The notes under the pieces: generated by a model
What the model saw: only the letters and a program-made list of their open reading frames with translations
What the model was told of the DNA's origin: nothing
Databases searched by the model: none
Made by a program: the position numbers and the translations under genes
Part shown: positions 48,428-59,634 of the stretch, piece by piece
Numbering within the stretch: position 1 is the first letter of the stretch
How the letters are laid out: every line of letters starts with the position of its first letter
Assembly (NCBI GenBank): GCA_963978895.1
Contig: OZ022239.1
Location: forward strand, 13,252,274-13,316,273
DNA: 64,000 bases
Reading direction: 5' to 3'
Source of the DNA: Erpobdella octoculata
Taxonomy: Eukaryota; Annelida; Clitellata; Hirudinida; Erpobdellidae

Positions 48428-51389
48428 CTCAAGTATTCTTTAAATCTTTCTCAAGTCTCCCGCTATTTTTGCAAAATGCAATTACAGAATTCAATTTTTT
48501 CATCAATGGAGTTTTATATCTTTAAAGTTCTTCCAGTAAGTTATATTATTTCATCAGATGAAATAAACATTTAACTCAAAAATAGTTTAAAAAATGTTGT
48601 TTTATCAAATATGCAAACAAGATCTAATATTATATTAATTTATACACATTGTTTTGCGGTTTTAAACAGAAAACTAAAAAGTTATAATGAAGACAATTCA
48701 CTTAAGTTTTAATTATAGAGATTATAATAAAAAAAATTCTCATTTGAGCCTTTAATTATTAATTGTGTTTGTAGACACCTCACAATGAAATATCGTAACA
48801 TTTGTGAGAAAAGTGATTTTTTGATAAATGCTTTTGATGTCGGTTGTCTGTGCAATAAAAAATTCAAGCTTTTTTGCTGGAAAGCTTAAGAAGTAAAATG
48901 GCAGAAAGACTGGTTCAAGAGAAGTAAAATGGCAGAAAGGCTGGTTCAAGCTCTCAAAACCGAAAAATTACCGCTTCAGTTTGAAATGAACAACAAATAT
49001 GAAAATAACAAAATACATTATGCTAGAATAATCACAAAAAATAATAACAAATGAAAATAAAAATGGGGAAGCACATGAGACAGAAGATAGAAAAATTAAT
49101 ACGGGAAGGACAATATCGGTGTGATGATGAAATAACATCAACCTGCTTGGAATTGCTGAAGCTGATTGAAAACAGAAGGATAAGATGTATTGGTTAGATG
49201 ATGTCACAACTGATGAAAATTTAAATACAACCAATGATGAGGCAGAGTGCTTGATCAGTTTGTCGACGGTGAATAAAATGACGTGATGTGTGGGGCAAGA
49301 CTTTGTCAGAACGGGAGCCTACCTGTTGTGTTTCTGCAGCTAGATTGTTAGCAGTGAGGAATGCTGATAAACTTATCTGCAGATTATTGGTTGGTTGATT
49401 GATTGTTTGTGTTGAAAGCGAATCGTGAGATGGCTCTGTGCTCCCATGAATCTAGAGTTATGGATGGATTTGAGAAGCGAGGGTCTTCAGATTGGTGCGT
49501 TCGAGGTCTGGCGCTAGAGGAATGGGATGTGGAAAATGTGCGCAAGCTTTTCGCCCTCTTTTATGTCCCCGTTTTTCTCGCCACCGGGAAAATTTGCCCC
49601 TGGGAAGTTTTGTCTCCAGCTTTTCCTTCGTCTTTTTGCCCCCAGTTGCCAGTAGTCGTAGTAGAAAGATGACAAAAATTACAAAAAGACAGAAAACACG
49701 CAAATGATTCCTACCTAAAAAAAATAAAAAAGGAAAACTAATTCTATTGTTTATATTAATTGATGTTAATGTTTTATAACTCTAAAAATTATATATAATA
49801 TTAAATATAGAAATTATTAATAGTTATTTTTTCACTCCATCAAAATCGCATATAAAATATCAGCAACGCATTTCTTTAATTTAATTTAATTCAATTTAAT
49901 GTTATTTTTAATTTATCAACCAAGATGATAATTTTCTACATTTAAAAATTATTTTTAATCTTTCTTATAAACAAATTTGTTGATCCGTTCTGATATTTCT
50001 TGGCGCCTAATACGTCTAAAACCGTTTTTGAATCAAATTATTTTCCAATGGAAACGTGTTTATAAAATAAATATTTGTAAGAAGTTAAATAATTAAAAAT
50101 ATATGTGTGTTAAAGATGTTTATATGTTTTCAATTTATGATTTTAAATTTAAAATAAAATTAAATAAATGTCAACATACACAATCTCCGACAAGCGCAAA
50201 AATAATGAAAATGATTTAAGAATTTCAGAATTTGGTGAACCTTTTTTAAAACAGATTGAAATTATTAATTTGTTCAAGTTTATTATTCAAGCTGATAATC
50301 AACATTTAAGTTTATAAAGATACTTTTGTTTTACGAATTTTTTGTTAGATATTAATAATATGAGAATAAATATGAAATATGTTTTGTTGAAATTAATATG
50401 AGCATAAATAAATACGAAATTGTTGAAAGGAACCACGCATGGACTTAACTGTGAAGTTTGATGGAATGGCGGAAGTGCTTGCATGTTGTCATTCATCTTC
50501 TTTCGGCAGGAAGTTTTTAATGCTGGAAATCTCTTTTTGTTCATGAGACAGATATGTTTGTTTTTATGCTTCTAAATTAACGTTATGTTTGTGTTCAGAC
50601 ATCAGACGGATCAGGCAATGGTCCATTATACATTCTCAAACAAGCAATTCAACAATAAATTTACTGTTTTTAAAGATTATTAAAATAAATAGACAACTTA
50701 AAAGTCATCATTATTTTTATTTATCAGTTAAGCAATTAAAATAAATTTTCATTTGCGTAGATGGTTTTTGTATTAGTTACATTACCAATCGACTGTGTTT
50801 TAATGATACTGCTCTGGGCCTGTAGCAAGTTCAAGTACCTACTAAGCCTGACCGAATATAAGTACGATTTGTGAGTGAGCCAATTGTATCGGCGCGTTGA
50901 ATTTTTTTTTTTAATTTTTTTTCTAAAAAAAGAACTTTCCAATCTGTTCGATCGGCAGAAAAATATTTTTAATGCTAAAAACGCCTTGAACTGATTGCTT
51001 TTTTATGATTAAAATTGTGTTCATATCAGCAGCTCTCTTTTAATCATCTTTCAGTTTTTATTATTTCCCTTTCTGGCGCGGTTATCCCCTAAGGCTTCAC
51101 ATGATTATTTGAAACACTCCCCGTTTCAACCTATAAAAGTCAAAGTTCACGAACCTGCGACTGCCTTTTATGGGTTTGAATTTCACATGTGCAGTATGGT
51201 GGTGCTATTAAAAGTAATAATAAAGTCAAGCACAATAAAGTGATTACAAATTAATAATAAGTCTATTTAAAATTCTTACTTGGGTGTTTCATAATATTAA
51301 ATAAATAATAAATTTATCTTGAATAAAATCTCAGAAATTTGACATGGAGGTAGTTCTTAAAGAGTAGAAAAAGATAGGCTATGTTTAAA
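48428..51389. other. AT-rich spacer with a GC-balanced island
   Basis: Contains a 27-bp duplication (48,893-48,950, AGTAAAATGGCAGAAAG). A GC-balanced island at 49,430-49,680 has overlapping frames open in three phases and on both strands, none with a recognisable domain. The remainder is AT-rich without supported genes. Confidence 0.45.
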
Positions 51390-51832
51390 AAAAGTTTATT
51401 TTTATATAACCAAAAATCTTTTCAAGCCAAAACGACCCTATGTACAAACATCAAAGGTTATCGTGTAAAAAAATTCAAATTTAGTTTACGTAACAAAGTT
51501 TGAAAATTTCAAGCAACTTCTAGCAAATCTAGGAAGTTAGGAGAGAGAAGAAAAAAGAAAAAGAGCCGGATCGGGAAAGCAGTCGGGAGTACGAGTGGGA
51601 GCGAAAGAGCGAGTGGAATTGGGAAAGCAAGTGGGAGCGAGAGAGCAAGTAGTAGCAGAAACAGGAGAGTGAGCGGGAAATGGCGAGAAAGCGTGGGAAT
51701 GAGCCGGAGCGGGTGAGCTAGCGGGGATGGAAGCGGGAGCGAGCTGGAGTGGGTGAGCAAGCGGAGATGGAAACGGTAGCGAGAGAGAAAAACGATAGAA
51801 AAACCTCTAAGAACCCCGGGTAACCCCGATAG
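51390..51832 (+). mobile_element. non-autonomous Helitron family A, 5'-truncated
   Basis: A plus-strand copy. It has the family's unique 5' sequence (AGCCAAAACGACC, ACAAACATCAAAGG, TTCAAATTTAGTTTACGTAA), then GGGAGCGAAAGAGCGAG-type purine-rich minisatellite. The end is CCCCGGGTAACCCCGATAG followed by T. The hairpin has lost its second half and the CTAG has become ATAG, so mobility is probably lost. Confidence 0.68.
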
Positions 51833-52073
51833 TAATAAATAATTATTAAAGATATTTGAAATAATGTATGTGTGTATGTTTGTGATGTTAAGTTTATAGG
51901 TCATAAGTACATCGAGGTGAATTAACTTTCCATGATTTATTGATGAACGTTTAAACCCTTTAAATTTAGGAAATCTAAAAAAAATAATTGCTTTTAAAAT
52001 AGCTTCATTTATCTACAGGAAAATCATTTTAGAGTTGAACACATTTCAGATCGGGTCAGGACAAGTATCCATT
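51833..52073. other. spacer, no gene recognised
   Basis: Nothing recognised. Confidence 0.5.
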
Positions 52074-52466
52074 ATTTATTAATTATTTAAATATTTATAA
52101 ATTAATTATTTAAATATTTATAAATTAATTATTTAAATATTTATAAATTAATTATTTAAATATTTATAAATTAATTATTTAAATATTTATAAATTAATTA
52201 TTTAAATATTTATAAATTAATTATTTAAATATTAATAAATTAATTATTTAAATATTTATAAATTAATTATTTAAATATTTATAAATTAATTATTTAAATA
52301 TTTATAAATTAATTATTTAAATATTTATAAATTAATTATTTAAATATTTATAAATTAATTATTTAAATATTTATAAATTAATTATTTAAATATTTATAAA
52401 TTAATTATTTAAATATTTATAAATTAATTATTTAAATATTTATAAATTAATTATTTAAATATTTAT
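52074..52466 (+). repeat. 23-bp A/T-only tandem repeat, ~17 copies
   Basis: Unit TTAATTATTTAAATATTTAT plus AAA, almost perfect over 390 bp (one T to A change near 52,230). The unit is rich in self-complementary words (TTAATTAA, ATTTAAAT, AAATATTT), so cruciform-prone. Confidence 0.97.
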
Positions 52467-53624
52467 TTTACATTTTAAAAATGTTTTAGTTTTCAAATTC
52501 TACAGTTTTAACATTTAAAATTATTATAGAATAGCTTTAAAAATTGAATAATAAGACGTTTTTTTGCAAAACATATGCTGGCATTTAACGAATCACATAT
52601 ATGTTTCGTTTTTAGAAGAAGTAGTTAGTTATATCTTAAATTTTTGGCCTGCCAGATAGCTTAATGAGTCATAGTCCATCTCTGCAGCTATTACAGTCTC
52701 TTTTACCTCAGCGTATTTCCGCAAAAACAATTATCCATAAAAACAACAATAATAAATCACATTATCTGCAACAACAGGCACGTTTTCTTTTATTGAGACG
52801 ACATTGTACAACAACGATGACAACAAACACAACAAACAAACAACAAGTGTTTCATCTTTTTTTCATTTAAACAATTATTATCCAGGTAACTTCAAGGTAA
52901 TATTCTACCTGAGTTTTAATTTTAAAGTATTTTTATTTATTTTTATGCTCGGTATTTTAAGGCAAGGAAATTAATTCAAATATGAAATCATAAAAATGAT
53001 TAAATTACAACAAATTACCACAGATTTCCTACAAATTAGTAATTACCAAACATTTACCACAAATAACTACAAGTTCACCACAAATTACTACAAAAGAAAT
53101 TAAATGTTATATGTAACAACTAATCTATGAACAAATATTTCAACATGTTTAGTACGCTATTGTAAGTTTTTATTTTTATTTTCTCATTCAGTTTCAGTTT
53201 GTGATGACTCTTTTCTGAAGTCATTGATTACCTAGTGGAGCAAGTTCATCTGTATAATTGATCGTTATTTCATCTCATTCAGCAGATTGTTGGAATTTGT
53301 TCGATTTCGCTAGATGTCCTTCAGCCTTCGTTCTGATTGAAAATAATTGTGTCTGTGTGTGCATGCGTGTGCTTGAATGTACGTGTATGACATTGTATGT
53401 GGTTATACTTCATATTTAATATTCATTTTAGACAAGAATATGAAAATAATTTGTTATGAAAAAAATCTACTTTAGTTAATATTGTTCAGTTTGTGAAAGA
53501 GCAATGAACGTTTTCTTAGTAATCACATTAAATTTAATGTGCCTAAAATGTTTTGGATTTCCAGAAGCAAATGAAGTTATCCAAAAACTTTACGGATTGT
53601 GATGATTGCGCTAACAACTGACTA
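52467..53624. other. AT-rich spacer, no gene recognised
   Basis: Nothing recognised. 52,664-52,870 is a frame of N/Q/T composition only. Confidence 0.5.
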
Positions 53625-53710
53625 ATGACGATGACGATGACGACGACGATGACGATGACAATGACGATGACGATGACGATGACGATGATGACGACGACGA
53701 TGACGATGCT
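53625..53710 (+). repeat. (GAT)/(GAC) trinucleotide-type repeat
   Basis: ATGACGATGACGACGACGAT-type units, about 86 bp. Confidence 0.95.
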
Positions 53711-54231
53711 GGGAATGTTGTATAATATGATAGTGGTAGTTTTTAGGATGATAATGCTTATCATAATGACGATGGCCGTTATGTTTATGGCAGTGATGTT
53801 GATCATAATAAGAAATATGATGGTTATGCATTCAAGTCTGATACTGATTATAATTATTTACTTGTCCTACTGGTCTTTGGCTTCTAAGGAGCAGCCGAGC
53901 ACGATGGGATGATGCGCTGATGTGCATTACAAACTTTCAACAAGAAACTGCACAGCGATACGATTCCGTGTCAACTTCATATTAGAAAAAAAATTTGATT
54001 ATTTATAACAAATAAAAAACACCTAATTGAGAAGTTTGAAGCGACAAATCATCAAGTTCATTTCAATAAAACACACCAGACCTATTATTTTTTTAATTTG
54101 AAAATTAAAATACTTTTTTAAAATTAATTTATTAAAGAAAGATTAAACAACATTTTTATAAACCGCAGACTTTCGGTATGCTGGTTGAAATATCTGACCG
54201 GACTGTAACGGACTTAACCGGAATCCACTGT
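53711..54231. other. spacer, no gene recognised
   Basis: Nothing recognised. Confidence 0.5.
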
Positions 54232-54570
54232 GCCTCAGTGGCGTCACAAGGGATGATGTCAGTCAGTGCAGTAAGTCATGATGTCACGCCTTCACACATC
54301 TTACCCATTGAACCTCTTTCGACTGTGCCAGTGCCAATAATTGGACTACGTGGAACAGGAGTGTAGCGAAAGGGTTTGTCATCCAAGGACAAAAAACTAA
54401 ATGGCATTATTTTTTTTAAATTGTTGATGACTGGAAGAGAGGCTAGTCAAGTTTCCCTTATTCAAAAAGTCATAAACAGTAATATTTTGCATTTTGATGT
54501 CACTCAATTTTTATTGGGTCACCCAGAGTGGTCCTCACTTCTTGATCCCCTACTGATGCCACCCCAGCAC
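54232..54570. mobile_element. worn DNA transposon with CAGTGGCGTCA-type ends
   Basis: The left end CAGTGGCGTCACAAGGGATG is followed by ATGTCAGTCAGTGCAGTAAG. The right end, read inversely, is GGGTGGCATCAGTAGGGGAT with a CTCTGGGTGAC block. Both resemble the single end at 35.16-35.24 kb. It is about 340 bp, with no coding capacity. Confidence 0.45.
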
Positions 54571-54639
54571 CTTATAGGACTTCACCGTTCTATAAAGCAA
54601 AGTACAGTTAGAAACTGTAAGGTGCAGCAATATCTGGGG

Positions 54640-54790
54640 TAGTCCAGTGGAGCACGCTGAGATCCGGTAAAGTCTGTTAAAGTCAGGTAAGGTCCTGTTA
54701 AGTTTGTTAATTGCCGGTGAAGTTTAGTGATGTCTGGTGTGATCCGGTGCAGTCCGGAGAGGTTCGGTGTGATCCGGTGAGATCTGGTGA
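54640..54790 (+). repeat. degenerate ~10-bp tandem repeat (GATCCGGTGA type)
   Basis: Successive GTCCGGTGAG / GATCCGGTGT / GTCTGTTAAA words spaced at about 10 bp. It decays toward both ends. Confidence 0.7.
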
Positions 54791-54918
54791 GGTATTTCGA
54801 GTAACCTCAGAATACGCGTTTGTAACTAAAATAAAAACGATGGTTGCTATAAATGTTTATTTCATTGCATAAAATTCTCTATTCTGAGCATTCTCATTTA
54901 ATGCTTTAAGAAGATTGA

Positions 54919-55240
54919 GTAATAAATAATAATACTAAAAACCTTTTTTAAGGCCACGTTTCTGCTCTGCACTAAAAAGACAGAAATAATTCTCTTGCAA
55001 AATAAAAATTTTTTAATACATACTAAGAGCTAACAGTAAAAATCTATAACTTTAACAACCTGGGTCTCATTTCAGAATATAAAACTATGCGACCCACCTT
55101 CTTAGTTATTGAATTTTACTGTTAGCTCTTAGCTTGTGTGTTAACAAATTTTATATAGCCAGATAATTATTTTTGTTTTTATAGTGCAAAAGAGAAACGT
55201 GGTTTTAAAAAGATTTTTAAGTATTATTAATTATTTGTTT
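54919..55240. mobile_element. foldback MITE with ~120-bp inverted repeats
   Basis: The left arm (54,923-55,042) and right arm (55,113-55,235) are ~85% reverse complements. Matching blocks include CTAAGAGCTAACAGTAAAA, CCACGTTTCTC and AATAATACT. The spacer is about 70 bp and there is no coding sequence. Confidence 0.8.
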
Positions 55241-55249
55241 TTTGCGTAA

Positions 55250-55545
55250 TGTTCATGTATATATGAAGTATGTGAGGATGGAAAATATATGAAACTTTTA
55301 AATCAATATGGAAAAAACAAAGTTTTATTATAAATATCGCTTTCTTTAAATAAATTAAAAACTGATGGATGAAAATGTGTAATTTGGTTTATATTTAAAA
55401 CATTTTATTTAATTTTACTTTATATCGTATTTAAATTTGGTCCAATAAATCTGAAAATTTAATAAAATTTATTGTCATTAACGGCAATAAACACACCAAA
55501 TTTTAGCGAGATTGGATGGTGGGAGGTGCTTCACAATTTGATCAC
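55250..55545 (+). repeat. dispersed repeat B, copy
   Basis: GAAGTATGTGAGGATGGAAA, AAATCAATATGG, AAATTAAAAACTGATGG and ACACACCAAATTTTAGCGAG follow the same order as the (inverted) 42-kb copies. Confidence 0.55.
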
Positions 55546-56607
55546 ATTTTCTCACCCGGAAAAAAACGTTGTAAAAAGTATGAACCTCTCCTCCATCCCA
55601 CGTTGGTTTATAGTGACATACGCATAATACGCATAATACTCTTTGGTCACTCGTCGTACTGTGCGGTCTATAAAAATACTGTTTTCATCTTTTAGTTTCG
55701 GTGCATTTTTTTTATAAAAAAGTGTTTCATATTTTTTTACTTTTTAGTTTTATAACATTAAATATTCAGATGTCCTAGAATAACTTAGATAACCTAAAAT
55801 TAAGCAATTAATTTAAACATGTTTTTAGTTTAAGATTATTGTATGGCTATCTAAAATACGATTATCTACCAAGTCTATCAAATGTCAAAACGTAAGCTGG
55901 TCTGAAATCGAGATTACATGAGTTTTTCTTGACACATAAACACACGCACATATACACACACAGAAGTAATGCTCAATAAAAGCGCGCGAAAATGGCGACA
56001 TTTGTTCAACTGCGAATCGAACTATAAAATGTAAAATATATCAAAAAGCAACATTTCTTTTGTCAATTCGCTATGATTAATGTTCATCCACTCATTCAAA
56101 CCTCCACCAACCTTCACTTCCTTTTGCTCATGCACCGTGAAATTCTTTCGGTTTGAAAGAAAGTAGTGAATGGAGCTTGATTAAGAACCTAGAATTTTAT
56201 TGAAATATGGCTGTCTCGTCGTCCTATAAATCTGACCATTTATCCGAATGTCTTGAATGTTGAACGAATAAAAAGAAATACAAATGGGATTTATTATTAA
56301 TATTAATCAGCCGGTTCAAATCAATTGAATGTGTTCACATGTGTCCATAATCTGATATTTTATACTTCAAGATGTGAAAGTTCAAATTAGTTTTTCTAAT
56401 GATAGGATAGGAATGATAAGAAAAAAACAAGATGAAACGCACTAGAAGCGCAACGAGAAGTTATATCTTAAAAAAGTTCGAATATATTTAGTTCAATTAA
56501 TTTAGATAGTTCTTTTCATGTTTGTTATTTATAATACAATCTTATTCAATTAAGTTCATCACTGTGCTGCCCACGACTGAAATTACAAATAAGCAGTGCA
56601 CGCACAC
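55546..56607. other. spacer, no gene recognised
   Basis: Nothing recognised with support. Confidence 0.5.
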
Positions 56608-56775
56608 ACATTTCACATACACACCACACATAATGACACATTTCACATACACACCACACATAATGACACACATTCCACATACACACCACACATAATAACA
56701 CACATTTCACTTACACACCACACATAATGACACACATTTCACTTACACACCACACATAATGACACACATTTCACA
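56608..56775 (+). repeat. 30-32-bp CA-rich tandem repeat, ~5 copies
   Basis: Unit TTTCACATACACACCACACA plus TAATGACACA, with ATTCC and ACTTAC variants. Confidence 0.95.
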
Positions 56776-57308
56776 CCTCCGTAACATGACATCTGACAAC
56801 AAGCTGATTGTTGTCGTGCAATGAAGCCGCTCCTCAAACTAGAGTTCAATGTGAAAATTGGTTTTCGTTTTATTTATTTTTTTATTTAATCACAAAAATA
56901 TTAAAATTTAGTCTTCTACTAATTTATTTGCATTCCATCCCCCTCCCCCACAGCAGAAAGTTAACATTATTAATTTTCAAGTAGATATCAGCTGATTCTT
57001 ATAAGCCGTGAAAATTAAAAAAATTGGATTTAAAGACTCAACAAATTATAAATATTAAAATGAGTAGAATTGCAATATTGAAAACTAAAAATACGTACGC
57101 TTGTGTGTCCAACGTTTTCATGGGGGGAGGGGAGGGGGCAGCCGAAGATGACAGCGAGAGGGCTGAATGATAAAATAACATCATCTAATTGGTCCAATCT
57201 AATTTATATCGAGTTACCGGGATGAAGTGTTGATAATCGTCAAATTTTTATCCGCACTCGAACATTCTAAAAACAGAAATTAGAAAGTTGTGCTCAAAAA
57301 AGAATTGC
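56776..57308. other. spacer 3' of the receptor gene
   Basis: Holds a G-rich run at 57,121-57,138 (GGGGGGAGGGGAGGGGG) that could form a quadruplex on the plus strand. No gene recognised. Confidence 0.5.
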
Positions 57309-57314
57309 TTTATT
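57309..57314 (-). promoter_or_regulatory. AATAAA polyadenylation signal for the receptor gene
   Basis: The minus strand reads AATAAA about 120 nt downstream of the receptor stop codon. It is the nearest canonical hexamer in the right place. Confidence 0.5.
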
Positions 57315-57432
57315 ATGAACCAGTTGTGATCAATTATGCCGGAGAAGGTTTAATAGCACAAACATTGGCAGTGCTGGAACGAGATCACTTGTGATGATAA
57401 TAATGAAGCTTGATATCTCATTTTTATTCTCT

Positions 57433-58704
57433 TCATTTCAGTCTCGGCGATGGTGGAAGGACAGATCTGTTGGCAGAGCTGTTGACGTTTCCGTGGTTCA
57501 TTTCGCTGCGATCATCGGCCTGGTAGCTTCTATTCAGTGGAGTCAAGTTCTGCATTGGCATGCCGTAATCGGAATAGCGATACTTGACGCCGCAGGCTCG
57601 AAAAAGAAACGCAGCCAAGACTTTCTTGAACGCGTCTCTGAACTGCCGATTGAAGATGCCGTAGATGACAGGATTCATTGAACTGTTCACGTAGCCCAAC
57701 CACGTGAAGATGACAAATACAAGCGGAGGTACGCAGCGACAGAATGCTCCTACGACGTTGACAGTGAAAAATGGTACCCAACAAACCAGGAAAACTCCCA
57801 TGATGATGCCTAGAGTCACTGCAGCTTTGTGATCAGAAGTTTTGTATTGTGAGTTAGTCGGAATGCTGCTGCTCTGTGCCGAAGTTGAGAACTTGGTAGC
57901 CATTTTGATGTTCGTTACGTGACGACGAGCGCATTGTAGCAGCTGGTAGTAAATTAGAGTCATGGCCAGACACGGCAAGTAGAAACTGATGGTAGATGAT
58001 ACTACTGCATACACGGGATTCAGCTCCAACTGGCAGACGCCTTCTTCTTCTTCTCCCGCTTCGAAAAATAAATGTGTTGACGTCATAACATCTGACAGCG
58101 AAGACTCTGGCAAACTGTACAAAACGTCACTTTCTATTGGCTCGTCTGTTTTGTAATCGACGCTTGTCGATGTCAAGCCCAACTTGTGCCAATCAAGTTG
58201 AATGGGAAGAAATGATATCAGAGCAGACATGATCCAAATCATTGCCACGACAAAAAGAACCCTGTACTGGTCTACCCATGCGTCGTAGTGCAGCGGACTG
58301 CGTATGTGAAGGTAGCGATCCAAACTGACCGCACAGAGATTAAGAATGGACGCAGTAGAGCACATTACATCTGCCGACATCCAAATTTTGCAAAAATTTT
58401 GACCAAACGTCCATTTACCTAAAACGTCGTTGACCATGGCAAACGTCATAACAAAACAAGCGACGAACGTATCGGCAAGTGCAAGACTGACCAGAAAGTA
58501 ATTTCCAGCTTTGCGCAAATTTCTGTCGGTAAGTATGGCGACGATGACGAGAATGTTCCCGGCCACAGCAGTGGCAATGAAGAGGCAGAGGATAACTGCA
58601 ATGAAGATCTGGTCGATGCTGAGTAAGAACCAGGAAGAGAGTTCGTCGTGTTTCTCGAATCTTCTGAAATTCTGACTGTCGTTTCCATTGCACGATAGAT
58701 TCAT
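57433..58704 (-). CDS. D1-like dopamine receptor-type GPCR (class A)
   Basis: 423 residues in one uninterrupted frame with all seven helices. Landmarks: GN (N50) in TM1; LALAD (D78) in TM2; C105 and C224 for the extracellular disulphide; D112 in ADVMCSTASILNLC, the amine-binding aspartate; DRY 129-131; W157; serines 236, 237 and 240 in TM5, which contact catechol hydroxyls in catecholamine receptors; CWVPFF (308-313); NPVIY (344-348). SFLPIQLDWHK after TM4 and DHKAAVTLGIIMGVFLVCW in TM6 are characteristic of D1-type (invertebrate Dop1) receptors, which couple to Gs. ICL3 is short and the C-tail has C371 as a likely palmitoylation site. N-glycosylation sites NLS and NDS are near the N-terminus. 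ECL2 is long (~60 residues) with an acidic EEEE run. A beta-type octopamine receptor is the main alternative. The coding exon looks complete. Confidence 0.87.
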   Translation of the reverse strand: MNLSCNGNDSQNFRRFEKHDELSSWFLLSIDQIFIAVILCLFIATAVAGNILVIVAILTDRNLRKAGNYFLVSLALADTFVACFVMTFAMVNDVLGKWTFGQNFCKIWMSADVMCSTASILNLCAVSLDRYLHIRSPLHYDAWVDQYRVLFVVAMIWIMSALISFLPIQLDWHKLGLTSTSVDYKTDEPIESDVLYSLPESSLSDVMTSTHLFFEAGEEEEGVCQLELNPVYAVVSSTISFYLPCLAMTLIYYQLLQCARRHVTNIKMATKFSTSAQSSSIPTNSQYKTSDHKAAVTLGIIMGVFLVCWVPFFTVNVVGAFCRCVPPLVFVIFTWLGYVNSSMNPVIYGIFNRQFRDAFKKVLAAFLFRACGVKYRYSDYGMPMQNLTPLNRSYQADDRSEMNHGNVNSSANRSVLPPSPRLK

Positions 58705-58706
58705 TG

Positions 58707-58708
58707 CT
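58707..58708 (-). other. probable 3' splice site just before the receptor start codon
   Basis: The minus strand reads a T-rich tract (CTTTTTGTTTTTTCTTTA) then TTTAACCAG, two bases before ATG. This is a strong acceptor, implying a 5' untranslated exon further upstream (above 58,710). Confidence 0.55.
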
Positions 58709-59525
58709 GGTTAAATAAAGAAAAAACAAAAAGTTGTCATTTTCGAAAAAATTCCAAATCATTGAGTGATATTTAGTTTTCTTAATTTGCATATTACTTA
58801 TAGATTTGCATATTATTTATAGATTTGCTTTCAGTTGAATTTTTTATAGATTTCAGTTTGCTATTTCAGAGTTATTCGTGCAGGGTGATCATGAAATATT
58901 TCATAATTTTCATGCGCATCAAATTATGACGCACAAGCAGAGAAGATTACATAAACACAAAAAATGTCATAAAAGCATTAATGAAGATCGTCAAATTATT
59001 CGAGCATTCAACTGGAATTTGTTATATCTTAATCTTCCCAATTTTCTCTTTAAACGACGTTTTCACGCTGTAATAAAAATCTCACCTTAAACGGAATAAA
59101 TAGAGAATAAGTTAACTCAAACGCAATTCCATTTTTTGGTTTATTTTTCAAAACTGTTTTCATTTGAACAGATGATTTCGATGAAAAATATTTTAGTTTA
59201 TTTTTTTTTTTAAATTTCTTAGCTAGCGAGACGTGGTGAGATCATTTAAATGTTTACATAACATTCGAAAATTAAATTTAATGGTTAATTACTGCAAACA
59301 TGTTTTTCGCCAACAGAATAATTCATACTTTAAGTTTATAAAAATTTTTAACAAATCAAAAATTCAAAAGATCTTTATGAAAACGTTGAAGAATGGAAAA
59401 TAGTTGAGGCTTTATATGGCTGGGCTCCATCTTCATCTTCATCTTCTTTTGCTTCTTCCCATCTTTTCTGGTGTGGTTTTATGGTACTTTTTAAGTATAT
59501 GCTGAATTGTCAATGTAATATCAAA

Positions 59526-59528
<3 letters not shown>
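58709..59528. other. region upstream of the receptor, likely intron
   Basis: AT-rich. If the splice site at 58,708 is real, this is intron sequence. No first exon or promoter could be pinpointed. Confidence 0.4.
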
Positions 59529-59608
<80 letters not shown>

Positions 59609-59634
59609 TATATACATACATACATATATATATA
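59529..59634. repeat. (TA)n microsatellite with (TACA) variants
   Basis: About 106 bp, ending exactly at the CTAG end of a Helitron. Confidence 0.97.

Noticed and set aside
49403..49707. Gene at the GC-balanced island
   Set aside because: Three overlapping frames on both strands are similarly open, none with a recognised motif. Without expression or homology data the coding strand cannot be chosen.
57121..57138. G-quadruplex regulating the receptor
   Set aside because: Only three clear G-runs with single-base loops, on the strand opposite the gene and beyond the likely polyadenylation signal. A regulatory role is not supported.
57391..57681. 96-codon plus-strand ORF over the receptor C-terminal region
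   Set aside because: Antisense shadow of the GPCR coding sequence.
59529..59634. YIYI / IYIY peptides at (TA)n tracts
   Set aside because: Artefacts of TATA dinucleotide repeats, with no start or domain context.
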